A stretch of 64,000 bases of DNA, from the NCBI GenBank assembly GCA_013076295.1, contig RQOL01000500.1:124001-188000 (forward strand), read 5' to 3'. Made by a program: the position numbers and the translations under genes. This document shows, one piece after another, positions 56,900 through 64,000 of the stretch (position 1 is the first letter of the stretch; each line of letters opens with the position of its first letter). Source of the stretch: Sanderia malayensis. Taxonomy: Eukaryota; Cnidaria; Scyphozoa; Semaeostomeae; Pelagiidae. The notes under the pieces are model-generated. The model saw only the letters and a list, made by a program, of their open reading frames with translations, did not search any database and was not told the origin of the DNA.

Positions 56900-57606
56900 A
56901 ATCTGCTGTGTGCGCTAGGCTTAACCCATTGTAGGTGAGGTTGAAAGGGGCATGAGCGTAAGCAAATGCATCCTACGAAGTGTGCCAACCACAGGCGAGC
57001 GTAGCGAGCTAGCCCATTGCACTTGGGGTTGAAAGGGGCATCAGCGTGAGCGCATGCAGCGCACAAAGTGCGCCAAGCACATTAAGTTTTTTCACTTGCT
57101 CCCCACCGGGAAGCCAGCAAACGCGAGCGCCCCGGCTACTAGATATGATTCTATTGACTTTGATGCCCCGTATTCTGATATGGCCTTCAGGTGAAGTTAT
57201 TGTTGCAAGAATGTGATTCTTCACAGGTTCAGGGGTATCTGCATGAAGCACCTGAACTATTCTTTGCTTTGGATCCCAAGTTTCACCATTGAAAGTTTTA
57301 TCACAAAGATTTAGGGTAAACATGCAAAATATCAAACTGCAAAATATCACGGTTCCTTCAATATTACCATTCTTTTCTTTAAGTTCCTTTATTATCCCTT
57401 GGGAAATTTCTATGAGACTTTATGTATTATTTACTTGTTGGACAGCATATCGTATAGTATTTTTACTAAGATTATTCTGAAATTTTGTTGTTGTAAAGAA
57501 ATTCATCTTAGAAGATTTTTATTGCAAAAAGTAATTTACTTTGTTCACAGTTGAGCAAGTTGCTTGTCAACATGACGGCAATAGAAACTGTGAGTAAACT
57601 TTGTTA

Positions 57607-59463
57607 TCTAATATTACTATTCTGCGGAGGTCACGTGATGACGCACTTTCTTGCCAAAAACAATAGATTCGACCCGAAACAATAGGTCGAACGCCCAAAA
57701 ACAATGGGCCGAAATGGCGAACCGTGTGATCACAAAGGCTTTTTTGTATGAGGGTATATGGCAATGAAATTCACACTGAATGTTTAGTTTATTATTTTAA
57801 CCAGGGTAATGGATTTTGTTTTTCGATTTTCTCCTGAAATTTTGAATTATTCCACAAATTATTCTACTAATTGTGCTATCACCAAAAAACTACGGTTTAC
57901 GGTGGCGAAACTTCCAAATTCGCGTTGCGAACTCCATTTTCGAACAGAGTATTCGCTGTTCATGTGACCCGTTTCGTCTTTTGCTGTAATTTGATTGGCT
58001 CTTTCGCGACTTCACGTGAACAGTCACGCGTATTTCGTTATCATGCAAATTTGCCCTCGGGTTGAACAGCAGGTACTTTTGGAGAAGACGCGTGTTTTTG
58101 TTTTCAACACAAAGCATAACTCGGCGCCTTTCAAAGTGTTTTACGACCTCAATTATCTTTGTAAAGACTTGCTAATTGTTTGAGAGACCTCTGGAAAATT
58201 ACAGGAAACAATTGAGAACACAGGTGATAGCTTTGTTTTGTTTTTTGAGTGAGATAGTTGTAGTTTAGGTAGTAAACCGCCATTGTTGCTTCGGCATGCT
58301 TGCGACGCTTAGGCCTAATGTAAACAAGCCCAAAGTTTTAATAAACAAATTATGATAAGGGGTTATCAGGCAAGCGCAGCGAGCCAAACTGTTGTACGAG
58401 GAGTTGAAAGGGGCATCAGCGATGCAAATGCAGCGCACGAAGTGCGCCCTATCAGTCAATGTTTCTTGATAACAGATAGACAGGCGAGCGCAGCGAGCTA
58501 ACCCATTGTACGTGGGGTTAAAAGAGGCATGAGCGATGCGAATGCAGCGCACGAAGTGCGCCCTAACAGCCAATGTTTCTTGATAATAGATAGACAGGCG
58601 AGCGCAGCGAGCTAACCTATTGTACGTGGGGTTGAAAGAGGCATGAGCGAAGCGAATGCAGCGCACGAAGTGCGCCCTAACAGTCAATGTTTCTTGATAA
58701 TAGATAGAGAGGCGAGCGCAGCGAGCTAACCCATTGTACGTGGGATTGAAAGAGGCATGAGCGTAGGCGAATGCAGCGCACGAAGTGCGCCCTATCAATC
58801 AATGCTTCTTGATAATAGATAGACAGGCGAGCGCAGCGAGCTAACCCATTGTAAGTGGGGTTGAAAGGGGCATCAGCGATGCAAATGCAGCGCACGAAGT
58901 GCGCCCTATCAGTCAATGTTTCTTGATAATAGATAGACAGGCGAGCGCAGCGAGCTAACCCATTGTACGTGGGGTTGAAAGAGGCATGAGCGAAGCGAAT
59001 GCAGCGCACGAAGTGCGCCCTAACAGCCAATGTTTCTTGATAATAGATAGACAGGCGAGCGCAGCGAGCTAACCCATTGTACGTGGGGTTGAAAGAGGCA
59101 TGAGCGAAGCGAATGGAGCGCACGAAGTGCGCCCTAACAGTCAATGTTTCTTGATAATAGATAGAGAGGCGAGCGCAGCGAGCTAACCCATTGTATGTGG
59201 GGTTGAAAGAGGCATGAGCGTAGCCGAATGCAGCGCACGAAGTGCGCCCTATCAATCAATGTTTCTTGATAATAGATAGACAGGCGAGCGCAGCGAGCTA
59301 ACCTATTGTACGTGGGGTTGAAAGAGGCATGAGCGAAGCGAATGCAGCGCACGAAGTGCGCCCTATCAGTCAATGTTTCTTGATAATAGATAGAGAGGCG
59401 AGCGCAGCGAGCTAACCCATTGTACAAGGGGTTGAAAGAGGCATGAGAGAAGCGAATGCAGCG
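57607..59463 (+). mobile_element. Non-autonomous Helitron, copy 3, with expanded tail
   Basis: It starts TCTAATATTACTATTCTGCG after an A (57606). The first ~690 bases match copy 1 closely, including GGTCACGTGA, CAATAGATTCGACCCGAAAC and the CAGGAAACAATxGAGAACAC block. It then runs into a 114-base satellite. The expected CTAG end is not seen: the satellite stops at about 59463 and coding-like sequence follows, so the tail is truncated or replaced. Confidence 0.75.
58350..59463. repeat. 114-base satellite, about ten units
   Basis: AGTGCGCCCTA recurs at 58441, 58555, 58669, 58784, 58898, 59012, 59126, 59241 and 59355, so the period is 114 bases (115 twice). Each unit has GCGAGCGCAGCGAGC, ACCCATTGTACGTGGGGTTG, AATGCAGCGCACGAAGTGCG (GCGCAC-GAA-GTGCGC is a perfect hairpin) and CAATGTTTCTTGATAA. 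Because 114 is a multiple of three, long artificial 38-residue-repeat frames arise on the minus strand. Confidence 0.92.
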
Positions 59464-59484
59464 AGTTCTTGTGATAATCAAACT

Positions 59485-59964
59485 ATGAAAATGACATTGG
59501 ATGGGAAGCAGTACCTTCTTTGTAAGCTAACTGAATTTCATGCAAGGCATTTGTCTACGCATAAAAATTGTGGGAAAGTGTTTGTTGGAATAGACATTGC
59601 ATCAGGATGGCCTGCAAACTCAATTAAAAAAATCATAGACAATGTCGAATCTATTTTTGAGCCAAAGGACATTGAAGAGGTGTGTGTCATTTATGATGAT
59701 GATTTGTTAATGCCAATATTTGAGCTTATAGAAGAAGCAAAGTCTCTGTACTGTAAAACTTGTGATGCCATTGAAGTTTCTAGTCATCAAAATGATGTGA
59801 ATCAGCATGTAGCATGTGATCTAAGTGATGCAACAGATATGGAATCAATAGAATTCGGAAGTGATACATCAGTTGCAAGTTATTCATCAGATAGTTTTAG
59901 TGACAAAAGAAAACGATACTGTGCAACTTTGGAATCTGACACAAGTAATGATTCACCTTTTTGA
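59485..59964 (+). CDS. Acidic ORF convergent with the DUF6589-like gene
   Basis: ATG at 59485 opens MKMTLDGKQYLLCKLTEFHA, with GKVFVGIDIASGWPANSIKK, a block DIEEVCVIYDDDLLMPIFEL and an acidic, Ser-rich tail (DMESIEFGSDTSVASYSSDS). It ends at 59964 with a short basic patch (DKRKRY). The frame joins the satellite directly, so upstream exons were probably lost to the Helitron. An exon-like ATG block before copy 3 (about 57571-57586, ACT|GTGAGT) may be its start. Not recognised. It may be the second gene of the same element as the minus-strand DUF6589-like gene. Confidence 0.45.
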   Translation: MKMTLDGKQYLLCKLTEFHARHLSTHKNCGKVFVGIDIASGWPANSIKKIIDNVESIFEPKDIEEVCVIYDDDLLMPIFELIEEAKSLYCKTCDAIEVSSHQNDVNQHVACDLSDATDMESIEFGSDTSVASYSSDSFSDKRKRYCATLESDTSNDSPF

Positions 59965-60361
59965 AAATAAACCACATGACGTTCTTTAAATGTTAAGAGA
60001 TGTCTGTACTGTATGCATCATTGTTGATTGGCTGTAGTTTGTTGGGCACACTAATATTTAATAGGAAAGTTAGTGTAGAGCTAAAGTACCTTATTTTTGA
60101 AAGAAGTGCTTCCAGATTAATTGGCCACATTTTACAACATGTTTGAACATAATTTGCACAAAGGAATGTCAGAACATTTTGCTAGTGCTGTATAGCATGT
60201 AAACATTTTTGAGTGACCTGGGAAAATGAAAGCTGCAAATTATAAAAGTTTCTTATCAATTTTCTCTTTCTGGTAGGGTAGTTATTTGGTTCAGGCATTT
60301 GAAGAATAGCTAAAAGCTAATTATGAGTGAATATTATTTATCCTTACCTTGCTTCTTGAAA
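59965..60361. other. Spacer between two convergent genes
   Basis: AT-rich spacer holding both 3' ends. No other structure is supported. Confidence 0.4.
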
Positions 60362-63300
60362 TTATACGTCCAGATCCAACCTTATCTCTTGGTAAATTTT
60401 AAGTTGCTGGAAATCTTCAGTTTTTGATGTCATCCAATCCCTCAGACTTTCTGTGTCCAGTCTCTGTAAGATACTTTGGGGAAAAGATGGGAAAGTTCTG
60501 TGTTCTCTTGCTGGATTCAGTGAAAAAATTCTGTGCTCTACAAACTGATTAGCTAGGTCAGTTATATCTTTACTCATGTCTGGTCTTGCATGTTTCCCAC
60601 TTGGTGCTTTTGTAGAGGTCAAATGATCAAAATGGTGCACTAGTCCACTTATAGCATCAAAGCTCTAACTTGCTCTCCTTATGCTGCTGGAGGTGAGCGT
60701 TCCTTGAAAGTCTTTGCAGTCCATCTTGAAATCTTTGTTCTTATGTTCCAAAGTTCTGTCAACTTCAACATTAGTATCCATTTTGCCTTTGTTGTTGATA
60801 AATCTATTCCACACTAAGTCATAAGCTAATGAAGGAGGCAGTAGATAGTGGACTTGTGCCTGAGTGAGCAAACTATAGAAAGCACACTTGGTTTTTCCAG
60901 TAATTTTGAAGTACAACATCATGAACTTGTATAACCGTATAATTCTTGGACCATCACCAAGCTTCCTGGCATCATTGAAATCTTTACACAGTAAACCCAG
61001 TGCAAGTGCATTGCATGAATAATTAAGAATGCAGTCTCTCTCTTCATGTTGCTCTGATGGCATTTCTATTGACAGTGATTCGACATGCTTTTCTTGAATG
61101 TTATTTTTGAGCCCTTTAGCACGCTTGTATTTCTTTCCACAAAATTTGCATTTGAAAAACCGAGCATCAACATCTGTTATATCTGGCAGCAAGGGGATTG
61201 CATATGTATCAACAATGGTATCAAGAAGTTTGTTTGCTGATTCTTCTGTTTGTTCTGGATTAGCAAATCTAGCTCCTTTGTAACTGGCTATGATTAGCGC
61301 ATTTGTATACTTGTCTAATAGATCAAATGCATCATCCGGGTTGTCCATTGGAGATGGAGGGACATTGGTGGCATTCAAGAAATTTCTGGCAGCATGTAGA
61401 GTGCCAATGTCAGATGCAGAGTGCTTATCGTAAATGAGATCCCAAACAGCCTAGAATAGCAAAATGGTAATGTCACACAACAAAAAGTGCTGTTACACAA
61501 CAAATGTTGAGCACAGATGTGCATGGGGGGGAAATAAAGGTCTTTGTTCCTATGATCTTCTCAATGTCATCATGGTAATGATGAAGAATTGCGATTTCGT
61601 AAACGACTCACCTCCAGAAAGTTTCCAAATGTGTGAAAATCTGCCAGTACAGTAATCAAGCCTTCACACTGGCTACTAGGGTTTCTTGCATTTCTTCTGT
61701 CTTCTTGTGCATGCAAGGCTCTTTCTACTGTCAGCAGGTCACCAAAACACAAAATTGGTTGCAAAGAAATTTTTCCTTTGGAAATGTATGCAGGCACAAA
61801 TGCATGCATGTGATGCTTTATATCAATCATGTCACATGTTTCATTTTCGTTCTTCTCCAACACACCAAGTGTGACCTGATGAGAAAGTAACCATGCTTTA
61901 ACTTTTTTATAAAGGATGAGTTTGTGACCCGCTCATATACAAAGTAGGGAGTACCCCCTGGGCACTCAAGGACAAAGAGTATATGGTATTTAGCAAATAC
62001 TCACAACTTTTGATTTACATTTAGATGATTCTATGTGTTCGTGGGTTAGATATTTTGGAATGTATTGATCCATCCATTGCAGTTCTTTGCAGTAAGTTGT
62101 AAGAGTGTTAGCAACCAGATATCTGAATTCTTGTCTAAGTGCCTTGTTGTCATCTACATTTGGCAATAAAAGTGATGGCTTTAGTGACTTCCCTGCGTGA
62201 TATCCATACTCATGGCTGACCTCTGGAATACGATGATTAAAATCATGTTGAATAAATGTTGACTTGCATTACCACGACTCCTGGAAGTGTGGCGTGCCTT
62301 AGCTTTCATATCCACATTATCACCTGCTAGGCTGTATTTCATTGCAGTATTTGGGACACCCTCATTTTGTGCAAGCTCTTCTATGTTTTCTTTCCAGTTT
62401 AATACCTCCTGACTGAAATCTATTCCCATTTGTGTTTGTCTTTTCAGGACTTCATGATAAGATACACAGGCATTAATTCCATTTAGCCTTTTTAACATCA
62501 TTTTCTTCCACCCTGCTCTTTTCAATAAAAGTCCCATAACAATTGCATGGGTATTCATCTCATTACTTCTGCTCTTCAGTATTATTCCTGTTGCCGACAT
62601 TAAAGCAGGAATGAGAGAATCTTTTGTTTTCAATTTATTTCGTTTAACATTTCTCTCATTGATACCAGCTGCAATCAGAACTCTGGTATAAATAGGGGTC
62701 TTTTCTTGTAGTTCTTGGAACTGTGTATCAAAGTTCATATTTTCTTTCAATAAACTCACATCTTTTGTTTTAAATTTACTGCCTTTATCAGAGCAGAGTC
62801 CATGCAGCTCCTTGTTTATTTCTTTTGAGACAAGTTCAATTATCTCTTTCTTAGCTATTGGATTATTATAGACGTATCTCACTAACCCAGGTATATTTTG
62901 TCTTAAAACAAGCTGGAACAGTGGCACCACTTTCTTAGGCATATTGGTTTTGCAAACAACGCCATGACTCTCATGCATCATCTGAAATGATTAAAATACA
63001 TTGATACAAAGTAAATACATTAACTATTACAGAATGAACGAATAGCCACTCTAAATTTCTATATCCTCGGAAAGTAATTAATAATAATTACCATATAAAG
63101 ATACAACAAAAACTAAACTGTGCATCAAAATAGACCTTCCATTTAGATCTGATTTCCACACTTACCATCACTTTTAATTCATCTTCCTTCATTGATATCT
63201 CTTCTGCCAGTGGACTTGGCAGTGCTTTTTTGATAAGGGCAGACAGGTGTTCCTTTTCCTTGCTTTCCACATCTAGAAACTTTAGGCGTTTTTTAATAGG

Positions 63301-63675
63301 GCCTCCAACAAACTTTGGGCATCGCTTGAACTTTGTTCTTGTAAATTTTGCTCCAACTTCTGCTCTTGTATTTTGAAATTTTTCATTCAGACAAATCAAT
63401 TTCTGTTCACAGTTCTTGATTTCCCACAGAAAGTTTTTACATACCACCTTGAAATCCAATTGTTGATCCATTTTCGTTTTGAAAAATCGTTCTAAGATGT
63501 CGCAGGCAGCACTCGAAGTGGATTGGCATCCTTTCGTTTTCCACAGTCTAATTGTCATTGTCGAGGGATCTTTATATTTATTTAAATGAGAAGCACACAC
63601 AACGCATATCTTCTCACTGCTGCTCGGTGATATAATGCTAATAGCTTTTTTGGGAGTTCTCGCAGGCGAGGCCAT
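60362..63675 (-). CDS. DUF6589-like protein, possibly a transposase
   Basis: ATG at 63675 starts MASPARTPKKAISIISPSSS with an N-terminal Cys-pair region (ICVVCASH). Exons are about 63675-63166, 62981-62200, 62200-62003, 61877-61610, 61453-60665 and 60660-60362. Key blocks are YSLAGDNVDMKAKARHTSRS, PILCFGDLLTVERALHAQED, VLADFHTFGNFLEV, GTLHAARNFLNATNVPPSP, a C2H2 finger (CKFCGKKYKRAKGL..H), YDLVWNRFINNKGKMDTNVE, VDRTLEHKNKDFK and a C-terminal GKHARPDMSKDI. This order matches the DUF6589 family as I remember it. D (GDNVD), D (GDLLT.ER) and E (EH.NKDFK) could form a DDE triad (inference). A frameshift near 62230 suggests a defective copy. Confidence 0.6.
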
Positions 63676-63836
63676 TTCGTAGAAAAAAATTTCACGTGCA
63701 CGTGAGATATGAGTTTTCAATATTGGCGCGCTTTTGAGTTTTGGCGCGATGCCCAAAATTCACGACACAACCCCCGTCATTTTTTAAACGAAAGAGAGGC
63801 TCGATAACTCATGAATATTAATGAGATGCCAAGTAT
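63676..63836. other. Presumed promoter side of the DUF6589-like gene
   Basis: It contains TTTCACGTGCACGTGAGAT (a CACGTGCACGTG palindrome) and two TTGGCGCG words within 110 bases of the start codon. These could be regulatory or part of a terminal repeat. No partner end was found. Confidence 0.35.
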
Positions 63837-63890
63837 TACAAGTCTCTCTCGCTGTTCCCTTCTTCCGTTTTTCAGCGAGAGAGACTTGTA
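63837..63890. repeat. Perfect 18-base-pair hairpin
   Basis: TACAAGTCTCTCTCGCTG (63837-63854) and CAGCGAGAGAGACTTGTA (63873-63890) are exact inverted copies around an 18-base loop. Confidence 0.9.
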
Positions 63891-63898
63891 GCAAGTCC

Positions 63899-64000
63899 AC
63901 AAAAGTACCTGCTGCCTGCCCAGGGCAAATTTGCATGATAACGAAAAATGCGTCACTGTTCACGTGAAGTTGTGAAAGAGCCAATCAAATTGCAGGAAAA
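63899..64000 (-). mobile_element. Helitron copy 4, partial at the window edge
   Basis: Read on the minus strand, this matches about 2931-3033 of copy 1 with few changes (GATTGGCTCTTTC, TCACGTGAACAGTGACGC, CAGGTACTTTTG). It continues past the window end. Similarity stops at CAGGTACTTTTG, next to the hairpin at 63837. Confidence 0.8.

Larger units (their letters stand above)
54952..56921. mobile_element. PIF/Harbinger element inserted in a Helitron tail
   Basis: AGCCTAGCGCACACAGCAGA and its inverted copy bound 1970 bases. TAA is duplicated at 54949-54951 and 56922-56924. The Helitron tail word AGCTAACCCATTG is restored when the insertion is removed. It encodes a transposase on the minus strand and a BESS-like protein on the plus strand, the usual two-gene content of the superfamily, but both are truncated. 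Confidence 0.92.
54206..57142 (+). mobile_element. Non-autonomous Helitron, copy 2, containing a Harbinger element
   Basis: The start TCTAATATATATATTCTACG and the following ~480 bases match copies 1 and 3. The tail has the same GAGCG..ATGCAGCGCACAAAG and ATTAAG-T-run ACTTG words as copy 1 and ends GGCTACTAG (57134-57142). Without the Harbinger insertion it is about 960 bases. The flanking bases are G on the left and A on the right, not the ideal A and T, so one edge may have changed after insertion. It lies inside the RecQ-like pseudogene. Confidence 0.75.
53537..57480 (-). pseudogene. RecQ-like helicase, split by a Helitron
   Basis: The upstream part (about 57480-57143) reads NIEGTVIFCSLIFCMF, then WDPKQRIVQVLHADTPEPVK and SPEGHIRI, matching the second RecA-like domain of RecQ helicases. 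The downstream part (54205-53537) starts with QECRRAMKKGELVVAF, a decayed motif VI (normally QE.GRAGRDG). It continues with YGGVLMKHSHEDMQHYVVSV, ACRRKE and CSCCDISAKSCHCGKSSCEF, the RecQ zinc-binding region, then a C-terminal tail. Motif V is largely missing, an in-frame TAA precedes YGG, and a 2.9-kb nested insertion separates the halves. The N-terminal half with the Walker box is not in the window. The intact protein would unwind DNA; this copy cannot. Confidence 0.7.

Noticed and set aside
58350..59463. CRISPR-like array
   Set aside because: The units are head to tail without variable spacers, the organism is a eukaryote, and the period is explained by satellite expansion.
57607..59463. 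Calling copy 3 a complete Helitron
   Set aside because: The CTAG-type end and the A/T right flank are not visible, so only its left end is secure.
58265..59481. Long minus-strand frames with 38-residue repeats (CARLSIYYQE)
   Set aside because: The satellite period is 114 bases, divisible by three, so any stop-free frame repeats. The 115-base units break the frame, and no start, splice site or domain supports coding.
1..64000. tRNA or rRNA genes
   Set aside because: No cloverleaf with A and B boxes or rRNA-like block was found by eye. A covariance-model scan would be decisive.

Overview
This is eukaryotic DNA, AT-rich and dominated by transposable elements (TEs). Coding blocks carry GT..AG introns, AATAAA signals and animal-type TE families. 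The mix (THAP/Kolobok transposase with a P2X7-tail-like partner, KDZ/Zisupton, DIRS, Ty3/gypsy, PIF/Harbinger, pogo, Helitron, a RecQ-like relic, a DUF6589-like gene) fits an invertebrate metazoan. A cnidarian, perhaps an anthozoan, is my best guess, but nothing here proves the phylum. No rRNA, tRNA, CRISPR array or prokaryotic operon is visible.

Layout. 0-5 kb: a possible host exon, then a nest in which a PIF/Harbinger relic (824-4982) hosts a foldback MITE (1309-2372) and a non-autonomous Helitron (2560-4909) with minisatellite DNA. 5-7 kb: a small spliced gene. 7.6-10 kb: a DIRS-like retroelement split by a TAA-flanked MITE. 11-16 kb: a copia fragment, a two-gene Kolobok-like element (THAP transposase on +, P2X7-tail-like protein on -) and a LINE reverse-transcriptase scrap. 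17-24.5 kb: a Ty3/gypsy element with a MYND finger, opened by a second Kolobok-like element at a TTAA. 25.7-28 kb: a pogo fragment and a long minus-strand ORF of an uncharacterised family. 28.5-35 kb: a LINE 3' fragment, a CXC-rich fragment and a KDZ (Zisupton-like) transposase gene. 35.5-41.4 kb: two hAT-type MITEs, then a foldback element containing a 4.4-kb element with ~440-bp terminal inverted repeats, a 9-bp target duplication and an unclassified RING-type gene. 43-46.4 kb: a MITE, a SAM-domain exon and a coiled-coil exon. 46.8-48.3 kb: fragments of an autonomous Helitron protein. 49.7-53.4 kb: a LINE endonuclease scrap, a ~115-bp tandem repeat and weak ORFs. 53.5-57.5 kb: a RecQ-like pseudogene split by a Helitron that is itself split by a PIF/Harbinger element. 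57.6-59.5 kb: a third Helitron copy whose tail has expanded into a 114-bp satellite. 59.5-63.7 kb: a DUF6589-like gene and a convergent acidic ORF. 63.9-64 kb: the edge of a fourth Helitron copy.

Most genes are broken by stops, frameshifts, missing exons or insertions. The clearest information is the insertion order: several nested insertions can be read to the base because the host element is a palindrome or a coding frame. The least understood items are the 26.7-27.9 kb minus-strand protein, the long-TIR element at 36.4-40.7 kb and the short foldback element with a 14-bp target duplication inside it. Family names are from memory of motifs, since no search could be run.
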